Positions 25,232 to 33,492 of a stretch of 64,000 bases of DNA are shown in pieces. The position numbers and the translations under genes were made by a program. Below the pieces are notes generated by a model, which had not been told where the DNA came from, did not search any database, and was given only the letters and a program-made list of their open reading frames with translations. The stretch lies in the NCBI RefSeq assembly GCF_022921055.1, contig NZ_CP095064.1:124001-188000 (forward strand), read 5' to 3'. The DNA is from Hymenobacter volaticus (GTDB taxonomy: Bacteria > Bacteroidota > Bacteroidia > Cytophagales > Hymenobacteraceae). Positions within the stretch are counted from its first letter, which is position 1. Every line of letters starts with the position of its first letter.

Positions 25232-26101
25232 TTACATTGTGTTGAACAAGCCTTCCAGGTCCCGTTCACCCGCGCGCGTTTGAGCACCGGCCGCCAGCGC
25301 ACGGCTGGTGCGCTCAAAGGCCGCCGGCGACTGGAAGAGTCCCCCCATCAACGTGTTTTCTGTTGCTAGCCCCTGCTGCAATGGGGTCAGCGCCGCCGCC
25401 TGTACGGCCGCCTTGGCCGCCGCCGCCACCCCCACGGGCAACGCGGCAATCCGCCGCGCCAGCGCCGCTACGAACTCGTCCAGTTCCTCAGCGGGTAGCG
25501 CACGGTTAATCCACCCGTAGCGCTCGGCCAACTCCGCATCAAACAGCGTGGCGCCCAGGATGGCCTCTAAGGCACGTGGCGCACCTATTAGGCGCGTCAG
25601 GTATTGCGTGCCGCCTCCGCCCGGAATGATGCCCATGAGCACTTCCGGCTGGGCAAGGCCGGTCCGCCTAATGGCGGCAAACCGCATATCCAGCGCCATC
25701 AGCAGCTCATTGCCGCCGCCCCGCGCCAGCCCGGCAATTTTGGCCATCGTGACCTGAGGCAGGGTGCGCAGCTGCTCGTGCAGTTCCTGCATGGGATTGA
25801 GCGGGGACGGCGTTCCCACCGCGGTGAAGCCCGCAATGAGAGCGGGGTTCGTGATGAAGTGCATGTCGCCGTGAGCGATGAAAAACTCTGGGTCGGCGCT
25901 CTCCAACACGATGACGCGTACCTGCTCGTCAGCCCGGACGGTGGCGGTGAAGCGCATCAGCTCCAGGATGAAGGGAATGTCGAGCACATTCAACGGCGGG
26001 TGGGCGATGGTAACGGTCGCCACCCCTTGGTCGAGGACAATGCGCAAGGCCTGATAGTCTTGGTAGGACGAGGCGGGGGAAACAGGAAAATTAGTTAACA
26101 T
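25232..26101 (-). CDS. Enoyl-CoA hydratase/isomerase-family protein
   Basis: 289 residues from the ATG at 26101 (MLTNFPVSPASSYQDYQALR); the longer frame adds an unlikely leader. The crotonase fold is clear: VATVTIAHPPLNVLDIPF, IVLESADPEFFIAHGD, oxyanion-hole segments MAKIAGLARGGGNELLMALD and GIIPGGGGTQYLTRLIG, and a C-terminal helical part. The catalytic Glu of hydratases after the second Gly segment is not obvious, so reaction type (hydratase, isomerase, hydrolase) is open. Operon with trxA; divergent from the HxlR regulator, which probably controls it. Confidence 0.88.
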   Translation of the reverse strand: MLTNFPVSPASSYQDYQALRIVLDQGVATVTIAHPPLNVLDIPFILELMRFTATVRADEQVRVIVLESADPEFFIAHGDMHFITNPALIAGFTAVGTPSPLNPMQELHEQLRTLPQVTMAKIAGLARGGGNELLMALDMRFAAIRRTGLAQPEVLMGIIPGGGGTQYLTRLIGAPRALEAILGATLFDAELAERYGWINRALPAEELDEFVAALARRIAALPVGVAAAAKAAVQAAALTPLQQGLATENTLMGGLFQSPAAFERTSRALAAGAQTRAGERDLEGLFNTM

Positions 26102-26245
26102 GGCGTTGCTAGACAGTGCGTAAAGCGGTGAGATGCTTCGTCCCAGAAATAGGGCTGCTTTTGTAGGTGCAAAGTTCCAATGCGCCGAATAGGTGGGCAA
26201 TAACGGGTAAATTTATCGCCTAAGGATACTTTCAGGCCATAGGGC

Positions 26246-26253
26246 TATATTTG
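26246..26253 (+). promoter_or_regulatory. Candidate -7 box (TATATTTG) before the HxlR gene
   Basis: TATATTTG fits the Bacteroidetes -7 consensus TANNTTTG and lies about 50 bases before the ATG of the HxlR-type gene. A matching TTTG -33 box at the expected spacing is not clear, so the call is tentative. Confidence 0.35.
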
Positions 26254-26303
26254 TACCTATACCCCGAAATTGGTCGTGCTCTTGTTCCCCCGTATTGTTG
26301 CTT

Positions 26304-26659
26304 ATGTACCAGAAAAAGATTGTTCAACCCCTCGACTGCGGTATTCTGCTGACGAAGGAAGTACTCAACGGCAAGTGGAAAGCGGCGCTGCTATACCAAA
26401 TCTGGCGGGGTGTGCAGCGGCCCAGCGCCTTGCTACGCCACATCCCCGAGGCCACCCGGCGCGTGCTCAATGTGCAGTTGAACGAAATGGAGCGGCACGG
26501 CCTCATCAGCAAAGTCATTTATCCCCAACTCCCCCCAAAGTAGAGTATAGCCTGACCGATTTTGGCCGCAGCTTGCTGCCGGTCATTGAGGCAATGAGTA
26601 CGTGGGGCATTGAAAACCGGGCACGCCTCGAACACCTACTGGCAGCTGAGGAAGGGTAG
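26304..26659 (+). pseudogene. HxlR-family winged-helix regulator, frameshifted
   Basis: The start MYQKKIVQPLDCGILLTKEV carries the conserved N-terminal Cys (Cys12) of redox- or aldehyde-sensing HxlR proteins, followed by LNGKWKAALLYQIWRGVQRP, the LRHIPEATRRVLNVQLNEME recognition region and HGLISKVIYP. The frame is lost after QLPPK. Adding one C to the C6 run at 26531-26536 restores PPKVEYSLTDFGRSLLPVIE and runs to a normal HxlR end at 26659. Divergent from the enoyl-CoA hydratase/trxA unit, its likely target. Probably intact in the cell. Confidence 0.8.
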
Positions 26660-26950
26660 GCCAAGGACCACTGCTATGGAAGGTAAACAGGTGCAAGTGC
26701 CCTCCATGGTTCTCGAAGTAGCACCGTCGCACCGCTCTCATCCCCAAAATCCAACAGGGACAGCTCCCACCCGGGATTTGTGTTATACAAGCCAGGGTTT
26801 GTGTGGTTTCGAGCCGGCGCGGGCACTCGAACTTTGTGGTAGAAAGCAGGAGCTGCTGTAGCGCCGCTAAGCTGACCGAAGGAGCGCCTAAAATACCCGG
26901 CTCTTATAGGGCTGGGAACGAGGCTACTTCGTCTACGTTAACCTCATGCC
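26660..26950. other. Spacer without a convincing gene
   Basis: About 290 bases between the HxlR-type gene and the AraC-type gene. A short plus-strand frame (26610-26861) has no protein character. No repeat or promoter was recognised. Confidence 0.35.
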
Positions 26951-27856
26951 ATGAAAACCACTGAGTTTCAAGTGTTGCACACCGTCACGGACTACACCCG
27001 CTACTACGGGTTGCCGGCGCCGGCGCACCCCTTGCTCACGCTCATTAACCTAGCTGAAGTGCGGGAGCGGACCTTCCCGGACCCGGTGGTATCGCACCTG
27101 TATACCATAGCCCTTAAGCGCGGGCTGAAGGGCACGATGTACTATGGCCGGCAGACCTATGATTTTCAAGATGGCGTGCTCATGTTTTTCGCCCCGGTCC
27201 AAGTGGTGCAGACCGAGGCCGACCTCGATATTTCCGAGATGACGGGCTGGACGCTCGTGTTTCACCCCGACCTGCTGCGCAAATATCCGCTAGGCCAGAA
27301 AATCACCAGCTACACCTTTTTTGCCTACGAGGTCCACGAAGGCCTGCATCTATCGGCCAAGGAAGAACAGTTGCTCGACGGCGTGCTCAGTAGCATCCGG
27401 CACGAGTACGAGCAATCCATCGATGCCTTCAGCCAGGACCTGCTCATCGCGCAGTTGGAGGTACTGCTGGGCTATGCGAATCGGTTTTACCACCGCCAGT
27501 TTCTGACCCGACGCCTGGCCGAGAACGACCTGCTCTCTCGCTTTGAGGCTCAGCTTACGGCCCATTTCAGTCAAGCTGGCCACCAAGCCCTCCCCACAGT
27601 GCAGCAGTTTGCCGAGCAACTGCACGTCTCCCCCGACTACCTGAGCGACATGCTGCGCGCCCTGACCGGGCAGACGGCGCAGCAGCACCTGCACCACGCC
27701 CTGATTGAGCGCGCCAAGCACCTGCTGCTCAGTACGTCGCTGACGGTCAACGAAACGGCCTTTCAGCTCGGCTTTGAGTACCCACACTGCTTCACGCGCT
27801 TGTTTAAAAGCAAAACGGGCCTTACCCCAGCCGCCTTTCGCTTTTCGGCCCACTAA
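26951..27856 (+). CDS. AraC-family transcriptional regulator
   Basis: 301 residues. N-terminal ligand-binding part with HPLLTLINLAEV, YTIALKRGLKGTMYYGRQTY and DVQ-like segments of the AraC_binding type common in Bacteroidetes (MTGWTLVFHPDLLRKYPLGQ). C-terminal HTH: LPTVQQFAEQLHVSPDYLSD, MLRALTGQTAQQHLHHALIE, RAKHLLLSTSLTVNETAFQL, GFEYPHCFTRLFKSKTGLTP. Regulators of this type often adjoin the oxidoreductase they control; here the next gene is the truncated ohr/OsmC fragment, its possible former target. Confidence 0.88.
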   Translation: MKTTEFQVLHTVTDYTRYYGLPAPAHPLLTLINLAEVRERTFPDPVVSHLYTIALKRGLKGTMYYGRQTYDFQDGVLMFFAPVQVVQTEADLDISEMTGWTLVFHPDLLRKYPLGQKITSYTFFAYEVHEGLHLSAKEEQLLDGVLSSIRHEYEQSIDAFSQDLLIAQLEVLLGYANRFYHRQFLTRRLAENDLLSRFEAQLTAHFSQAGHQALPTVQQFAEQLHVSPDYLSDMLRALTGQTAQQHLHHALIERAKHLLLSTSLTVNETAFQLGFEYPHCFTRLFKSKTGLTPAAFRFSAH

Positions 27857-28013
27857 ACAGCGGCCCGTACGCAACCGAGTAGCAAAAGCTACCCCCATTT
27901 TTCAGCCGGCGACCTGGCCGCAACGAATCAGGACCTCTGACTACCTGGCTTGGGCCGACAAGGTGGTCCTAGCCGGCGTGTCTGTTTTTCTCACTACTCT
28001 TTCTTTTACCCGT

Positions 28014-28139
28014 ATGGCAACCAACATTTTGCACTCGGCGCAGGCCAAATCGATCGGTGGCCGCGACGGCCGTATCGAATCGACCGACCACGCGCTCAAC
28101 TTGGAGCTGACCATGCCCCGCGCGCGTGGTCTCGTGTGA
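28014..28139 (+). pseudogene. OsmC/Ohr-family peroxidase, 5' fragment
   Basis: 41 codons. MATNILHSAQAKSIGGRDGR then IESTDHALNLELTMP is the beginning of an OsmC/Ohr organic-hydroperoxide resistance protein, where AT(G/S)GRDG...SSDG.L.L.L..P is conserved. The part with the catalytic cysteines (TNPEQLF.AGY..CF) is missing: the frame ends in unrelated sequence at 28139, where a methyltransferase frame begins. This is a deletion joint, not a simple frameshift. Confidence 0.7.
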
Positions 28140-28550
28140 CAACGCGCTGCCGCACTTACTCACGGATGAGGCGGTGCTGGCCGCCCTGCGGGCTATGTGG
28201 GCGTGTCTAGCCCCCGGGGGCGGCTGCGTGGTGAGTATCCGCGACTATGCCGCCGAACCGCGGGGCCGCAACCTAGTGAAGCTGCACGGGGTGCGCGAGG
28301 AGTCCGGCAAGCGCTACCTCTTGTTTCAAGTTTGGGACTTCGAGGGCGAGCACTACGACTTCTCGTTCTACCTGGTCGAAGAGGACCTGCTTACCCACAC
28401 GGGGCAGACCCACCTGCTGCGCAGCCGCTACTATGCCCTGTCCGTCGCCAAACTGGGGGCGCTGCTGCGCGAGGCCGGGTTCCAAGCGGTTCGGCTGGTG
28501 GAGGGCGCTTTTTCCAGCCCCTGCTCGTCGGCACCAAACCTGGGGGGTAA
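28126..28550 (+). pseudogene. Class I methyltransferase, 3' part only
   Basis: The frame enters in mid-fold at VSCDNALPHLLTDEAVLAAL, equivalent to the motif after the SAM-binding Gly loop. It continues with APGGGCVVSIRDYAAEPRGR, LFQVWDFEGEHYDFSFYLVE and a final strand. The N-terminal SAM-binding half is absent, replaced by the OsmC fragment. Near the end, adding one T to the T5 run at 28509-28513 gives EGAFFQPLLVGTKPGG and a TAA at 28548, a usual family ending. So there are two defects: a true deletion at the left and a probable sequence error at the right. Confidence 0.7.
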
Positions 28551-28670
28551 AAAACAAAGAATATAATCGGTAGGAGCAAGTAACCTATGGCCGTAGGTTG
28601 CTGGCTTAGCTGGCCGCCGCTACTGGCAGGGCCAGTCCCAGGCCACTGCCCCCACCGACGGATCCACCTG

Positions 28671-29021
28671 CTAGCTCAGCGCGGCGGCCAGCGCGGCATC
28701 GGTAGGGAATTCATGCGGGTCTTGGTGCCGTTGCAAAAAGTCGTACAATTTACCCACAATCCCGGCCCTGGCCCCAGCCGCTGCCGTGATGCGCAGGGCC
28801 GCGATTTGCAGCTGCGCCTGGTACCAGCTGTAGTTGGCCGGATTCCGCATGACAGGGCTGTGCTCGAACTGGGCCAGCGTGTTGAACTCAAATAAGTGCC
28901 CGTCGGCCGAAGCGAGGACCGTCACCACGTCGTTGAGCAGCGCCAAGTTAGCGCGGTCCTCGGCTTCGGTGAAGGCTTGCAAACACACACTACAGAACAA
29001 CTCGCCCAGCCAGTTGCGCAC
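28671..29021 (-). CDS. Hypothetical protein
   Basis: 116 residues. Helical, with a Cys pair near the start (LFCSVCLQAF), then TEAEDRANLALLNDVVTVLA and a final helix region (AGARAGIVGKLYDFLQRHQD, PHEFPTDAALAAAL). No signal peptide is obvious. It follows the secreted gene 29042-29419 after 20 bases and is likely co-transcribed. No family recognised. Confidence 0.6.
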   Translation of the reverse strand: MRNWLGELFCSVCLQAFTEAEDRANLALLNDVVTVLASADGHLFEFNTLAQFEHSPVMRNPANYSWYQAQLQIAALRITAAAGARAGIVGKLYDFLQRHQDPHEFPTDAALAAALS

Positions 29022-29041
29022 CTGCCCGCGGCTTGACCTGC

Positions 29042-29419
29042 TTAGCGCGGTTGGCCGCTATCGCCTTCGGTAGCAGCTGTAGTGGGAGTTGCTTCCAGGG
29101 CCGCCAGCCGCCGGCTCAGCAACTCCACTTGGGCTTGCAACAGGCCGATGCGGTAATCCAGCGCCAGCTGTTGATTTTCCGCTGGTGGCAGCAGCTGTGG
29201 CTCCGTGGTTGGGGCTGGGGTCATCGCCTGATACTTGGCAAACAGATACGCTAAGGTAGGATCCAGATATTCTGAACTGGGGTCGCACCAGGCACCTTTC
29301 TGTTTAGACACTTCGAAGTCGAGGTCGGCGTGGATTGCAACCGCAGATTGAGCCCGGGTTGGGAGGGCGGCGGCTAGCAGCAACACCCCGATAAGCAGGA
29401 ATGGGAAATGAAATTTCAT
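29042..29419 (-). CDS. Secreted small protein, likely target of the hybrid regulator
   Basis: 125 residues with a clear signal peptide (MKFHFPFLLIGVLLLAAALP, TRAQ). The mature part has a short DLDFEVSKQKGAWCDPSSEY segment and ends in a coiled-coil-like helix (LALDYRIGLLQAQVELLSRR) and a low-complexity tail (ATPTTAATEGDSG). Upstream (29488-29571, in the direction of transcription) lie TTTGCAAC-type sites that are also found before the operon at 33121. Both flank the hybrid sensor/AraC regulator, so coregulation is inferred. Function unknown. Confidence 0.7.
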   Translation of the reverse strand: MKFHFPFLLIGVLLLAAALPTRAQSAVAIHADLDFEVSKQKGAWCDPSSEYLDPTLAYLFAKYQAMTPAPTTEPQLLPPAENQQLALDYRIGLLQAQVELLSRRLAALEATPTTAATEGDSGQPR

Positions 29420-29898
29420 AGCACAAGGGACAGCGTGAAAGGATCAACAATTGAACGGTGGCAAAGCAAGTGGTTCCCGCCTCGGAAGGCATTAGAAGAC
29501 GTTGCAAACTCGTTGCCATGGCTAGCACCAGGTCTTTCGGGTGTTGCAAAAGCGTTTGCTGAGGTTGCACAGGGTGCGTATTCTGCCTTGGTCGCCGGTT
29601 TTCGTCTTTCGGGACCAGCTGTTCCCCCTAGCTGCTAGACGGTGTGACCAAGCTCCTGCAAAAGCTCCCGGCAAAAGCAGCCATCACTTTTAATACTCGG
29701 TGGCCAACGGGCGTCAGCCGTGGGTTGCCTGGCAGAACGGCTCACTGCTGGGTAGTAGTTGGGTAATTATGAAATCCCTATATTGTTTTGCTAAAGCACT
29801 AGTAGTCAGTTATTACTTCTAGCTGGTCGGCGGCTGGCGAAACCGGCCTACCCTTTCTGGGGCCTTACGCAGGGCAGGTATTGCATTTCCTTATCGGC
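29420..29898. other. Divergent spacer with operator-like sites
   Basis: 479 bases between 29042-29419 and the hybrid regulator. It holds the operator-like sites at 29488-29571 (listed separately). A plus-strand frame at 29408-29638 has no protein character, and nothing else was recognised. Confidence 0.4.
29488..29571 (-). promoter_or_regulatory. Phased TTTGCAAC operator-like sites, first array
   Basis: Read on the minus strand, the box at 29488-29508 is TTTGCAACGT then CTTCTAATGCC, matching the box at 32936 at 20 of 21 positions. On the plus strand GTTGC half-sites begin at 29501, 29512, 29543 and 29564, i.e. 11, 31 and 21 bases apart, close to multiples of a helical turn. They lie 70-150 bases before the start of the gene at 29042-29419. 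Confidence 0.6.
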
Positions 29899-32877
29899 AT
29901 GAAAACAGTGCGTTTTATCTGCCTGCTCTGTGCCTGCTGGCATTGGGCGCTGACGAGTCGGGCCCAAGACCAGGACTTGAACCTGGTGCGCCTTACCGTG
30001 CCCGGCGTGGATTCTGACACGATGCAGCGCCTGGGCCGCGGCGAAAGTTGGCGCTTCCGGCCCGGCACGCCGGAAGGGTGGGCCAGCCCTACCACCGATG
30101 ACCGCACCTGGCTCCTGACTACCGCCGTTTTTACCTTTGGCGAGGGCCCGCCGGGTTGGGGCGGTACGGGCTGTTTCCGCCTCCGCTTCACGCTGGATTC
30201 GGCGCTGGTTAACCGGCCTCTAGCGCTGCGGGTGCTGCAACAAGGGGGCATCGAATTCTATCTGGATGGCCATTGGCTGGGCAGCTACGGCAAGGCGGGT
30301 CCCTCGGCCGCCACTACGCAGCACCAGCGGGTTCGTTTCCGGCCCCTGGTGTTTATGTGCACCACGGCCGGCCCGCACCTGCTGGCCATTCGATACGCCA
30401 AATTCGACCCGTGGCCGCCACCCCACGGCGGCTTTGCGCTGTGGGTCGCCACGGCCGAGCGGCGGCTGGTCGAAAGTGAGACGCAAGTACGGCTCGGCGA
30501 CCTTAATCTGATTGCTATAACGGGCACGGCAGTGCTGGCGCTGCTGCACGGCTTTCTCTTTCTTTTCTACCCGCAGCAGCGGGCTAATCTTTACTACAGC
30601 CTCTACATGGCGTTGGCGTCTGCAACCAGCCTAATGGTTTACCTGCGGTGGGTGGCTGCCGATATTACGGCACACTGGTGGGCTAGTCTTGGCTTTCAGT
30701 TCTGCTGGATGTTGTGCTTCACGATGCTATTGGCTTTTGTATACTCCGTCTGTCAAACCGCCCTTTCAAAGCGCTGGCTGGCCCTAGCGACCGCAGGGCC
30801 AGCGGCCCTAATTATCGTGGGCCTGCTGCGGCCGGCCTGGGACCTACTGCCGGTCTGGCAGGGCCTTTTCATGGTCCTTGGGCTGGATATGTTTCGGGTG
30901 ATGATCCGGGCGATGCGCCAGCACCAGCCGGGTATCTGGTTGGTTGCCCTAGGCACGTTCGGCACGCTGCTAGTGCCCTTTATTGCCAGCGGCCTGTTTG
31001 GCCTATGGGGCGGCCAGTTCGCGGCAACGCAGCAGCTGGTGCTTCAGCTGTGTTTGCTGCTGTTGCCAATCTGCATGTCGGTGTACTTGGCTCGCGACTT
31101 CGCCACCACCCATCGTCACTTAGAAATGCAGCTGCACCAAGTGCAGGCGCTCTCGGCGCAGACGCGGCAGCAGGAAGCGGAACGCCAGCAGCTGATCCGC
31201 GCGCAGAACGAAGTATTGGAAAATACCGTGCAGACGCGGACCGAGGAAATCCGCCACCAGAACACGGTGCTAGCCACCCAAAAAGCCGAAATTAGCGAGC
31301 AGGCCGAGCGGTTACGAGAGTTAGACGAAGTGAAATCGCGGTTCTTCACCAACATTACCCACGAGTTTCGCACCCCGCTCACGCTGCTGCTGGGGCCGGC
31401 CGAACAAATCCTGGCCGAGTCGCAGGAGCCCGCCACGCGGCAGCATGTTCGCCTGATGCAGCGCAACGCCCACCGGCTACTGCACCTCATCAACCAGCTC
31501 CTCGACCTGAGCAAGCTCGAAGCTGGCCACCTGGAACTCTCGCCCGTTTCCGACGACCTGGTGCGGTTCGTGCGGGGCTTGTTCGGCTCGTTTGAATCCC
31601 TGGCCCAGCAGCAGGGCATCACCACTTCCTTCACCATCAACCAGGCGGAACTAGTCACGGATTTTGATCCCGACAAGCTGGAGAAAATCGTGTATAACCT
31701 GCTTTCCAATGCCTTTAAGTTCACGCCCCGCGGCGGCCACGTCTCGCTGAGCGTGCAGCAGGTGGAAGCTGCCCCGGCAACGGCGGCCTGGATAGAGTTG
31801 GAAGTAGGCGACACGGGCCGCGGCATTGCCGCCGGGCAGCAAGCGCGCCTGTTCGACCGGTTCTACCAAGCCGATAGCTCCGACACGCGCGAACAGGAAG
31901 GAACCGGTATCGGCTTGGCCTTGACCAAGGAACTGGTGGAATTGCATGGGGGCACCATTACGCTGGTGAGTGAACTAGGCCACGGCACCACGGTGACGGT
32001 CCGCTTGCCCGTCCGCCAGCAGGCTGCGTCGGCGGGTACGCCCAGGGTCCTGCCCCTAATGGATATGGCCCCGTTAGAGCTTCTGCCCGTTGCTTCCCCC
32101 GCCGAGGCCACCCAGGTGCTCGTTATTGAAGATAATGCCGACGTGCGCGCGTTCCTGCGCACCACGCTGGCGGCGCATTATCAGGTGCTGGAAGCCGTGC
32201 ACGGCGAAGAAGGGGTAGAACTGGCCCGCGAGCAAGTACCTGACCTGGTGCTCACCGACGTCATGATGCCCCGCCTCGATGGCTACGGCGTGTGCCAGGC
32301 CTTGCGTACCGACGAGCGGACCAGCCACATTCCCGTGGTGATGCTCACGGCCAAAGCTGGCGTGGACAGCAAGCTGGAAGGCTTACACACCGGCGCCGAT
32401 GCCTACCTGGTCAAGCCCTTCCATACGGCAGAGCTCCTGGCTACGCTCGACAACCTGCTGCGCAGCCGGCAACTGCTCCGGGAGAGTTACCGGCGCGGCT
32501 ACGTCGTTTCCGCCAGCGCGGGCTTGCCGTCGATGGAACAAGCCTTTATCGCGCGGGTCGAGCAGGTCGTGGCGCAGTACCTGGCCGATGAGACCTTCAG
32601 CGTAGAAACGCTCGGCCGCGAAGTGGGCTTGAGCCGCACCCAGCTGCACCGCAAGCTCAAAGCCGTGCTTAACCAGGCCCCCGGCGACTTTATCCGGCTC
32701 GTGCGCTTGCAACGGGCTCAGGAGCTGTTGGCCGCCAACGTCGGCACCGTGGCGGAAGTGGCCTACTTGGTCGGGTTCAGCAATCCGTCCACCTTTTCCA
32801 CCAGTTTTTCCCGGCACTTCGGGTATGCCCCAGCGAGGGGCGCAACAAAACCGGCGCCCCCCGGTGAAGCAGGCTAG
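29899..32877 (+). CDS. Hybrid two-component sensor kinase/response regulator/AraC
   Basis: 992 residues from the ATG at 29899 (MKTVRFICLLCACWHWALTS, signal peptide). Domain order: extracellular jelly-roll-like module (about 60-180, 7TMR-DISMED2 type), seven hydrophobic helices (7TMR-DISM, about 205-400), a coiled coil (about 410-480), HisKA with the phospho-His at 488 (in THEFRTPL), HATPase (N box LLSNAFKFTPRGG, G box GDTGRG), receiver with Asp787 (LTDVMMP) and conserved Lys in VKPF, and a C-terminal AraC HTH (VETLGREVGLSRTQLHRKL; VAYLVGFSNPSTFSTSF). This one-protein signalling architecture is common in Bacteroidetes. The flanking TTTGCAAC arrays suggest its targets are its two neighbours. 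Confidence 0.92.
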   Translation: MKTVRFICLLCACWHWALTSRAQDQDLNLVRLTVPGVDSDTMQRLGRGESWRFRPGTPEGWASPTTDDRTWLLTTAVFTFGEGPPGWGGTGCFRLRFTLDSALVNRPLALRVLQQGGIEFYLDGHWLGSYGKAGPSAATTQHQRVRFRPLVFMCTTAGPHLLAIRYAKFDPWPPPHGGFALWVATAERRLVESETQVRLGDLNLIAITGTAVLALLHGFLFLFYPQQRANLYYSLYMALASATSLMVYLRWVAADITAHWWASLGFQFCWMLCFTMLLAFVYSVCQTALSKRWLALATAGPAALIIVGLLRPAWDLLPVWQGLFMVLGLDMFRVMIRAMRQHQPGIWLVALGTFGTLLVPFIASGLFGLWGGQFAATQQLVLQLCLLLLPICMSVYLARDFATTHRHLEMQLHQVQALSAQTRQQEAERQQLIRAQNEVLENTVQTRTEEIRHQNTVLATQKAEISEQAERLRELDEVKSRFFTNITHEFRTPLTLLLGPAEQILAESQEPATRQHVRLMQRNAHRLLHLINQLLDLSKLEAGHLELSPVSDDLVRFVRGLFGSFESLAQQQGITTSFTINQAELVTDFDPDKLEKIVYNLLSNAFKFTPRGGHVSLSVQQVEAAPATAAWIELEVGDTGRGIAAGQQARLFDRFYQADSSDTREQEGTGIGLALTKELVELHGGTITLVSELGHGTTVTVRLPVRQQAASAGTPRVLPLMDMAPLELLPVASPAEATQVLVIEDNADVRAFLRTTLAAHYQVLEAVHGEEGVELAREQVPDLVLTDVMMPRLDGYGVCQALRTDERTSHIPVVMLTAKAGVDSKLEGLHTGADAYLVKPFHTAELLATLDNLLRSRQLLRESYRRGYVVSASAGLPSMEQAFIARVEQVVAQYLADETFSVETLGREVGLSRTQLHRKLKAVLNQAPGDFIRLVRLQRAQELLAANVGTVAEVAYLVGFSNPSTFSTSFSRHFGYAPARGATKPAPPGEAG

Positions 32878-32935
32878 GCGCGAACGAACGAGAACGGCCA
32901 GCCGCTAGCGTAGCAAAGCCGTCTGGATGTGCTGA

Positions 32936-32977
32936 TTTGCAACGTTTTCTAATGCCTTTGCAACGTCCGCCAATGCG
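32936..32977 (+). promoter_or_regulatory. 21-bp direct repeat operator before the CCP operon
   Basis: Two adjoining 21-bp boxes, TTTGCAACGT-TTTCTAATGCC (32936-32956) and TTTGCAACGT-CCGCCAATGCG (32957-32977), are identical at 16 of 21 positions and placed exactly two helical turns apart, as AraC-type proteins often require. The first box recurs at 29488-29508 in the same orientation towards its gene. It lies 140-185 bases before the ATG at 33121. Confidence 0.6.
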
Positions 32978-33120
32978 GGTTAGGGTGGTAATTGCTTGTT
33001 TTGTCTGGTGCTCTGAACGTCCCTCTTTTGGCAAGCAATACGCCGTGCATGGCGCGGCGGGAACGCGCGGCTGGGAGTAGGTGCTCGCACGACTTCCTCA
33101 CCTACTAAGCCTATCCTGTC

Positions 33121-33492
33121 ATGAAAAATGGGTTCCTTTTCTTGCTGGTGCTTTTGCTCGGCAGTAGCCTCGCTTTCCGCAATCCGCCGCGTTCCTTGGT
33201 GGGGCGCTGGCAACAGCGCTGGGCCAATGGGGCGATCTTGTTGGCCAATTTCCGACCCGATGGCTCCTACGAAGCGTTTGTTGATGGCAAAGCCTTTGTG
33301 CGTGGCCACTATTCTGTGCGCCAGGACACTGTTGCCTTGAACGATACGGGGTGTCGGATGTACGGGCACTACCAGCTGACCTTCTTTGCCGAAGACTCGG
33401 TGCGGTTTACCGCCATCCAGGACTCGTGTGCGCAACGGCGCCGGGGTACCAATCAAAGCGTCTTTGGTCGACTCACCCCGGGTAAGCCATGA
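33121..33492 (+). CDS. Small secreted lipocalin-like protein
   Basis: 123 residues. Signal peptide MKNGFLFLLVLLLGSSLA. The mature part resembles a small lipocalin-like barrel as in DUF-type 'LVGRW' proteins: SLVGRWQQRW, ILLANFRPDGSYEAFV, GHYSVRQDTVALNDTGC, LTFFAEDSVRFTAIQDSC. It overlaps the start of the cytochrome c peroxidase gene by 4 bases (ATGA), indicating translational coupling. Two Cys in the mature part could form a disulfide. Role in the peroxidase unit unknown. Confidence 0.75.
   Translation: MKNGFLFLLVLLLGSSLAFRNPPRSLVGRWQQRWANGAILLANFRPDGSYEAFVDGKAFVRGHYSVRQDTVALNDTGCRMYGHYQLTFFAEDSVRFTAIQDSCAQRRRGTNQSVFGRLTPGKP

Noticed and set aside
29408..29638. Plus-strand frame over the operator-like sites
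   Set aside because: Low-quality translation, overlaps the start of a real minus-strand gene and the binding-site array.
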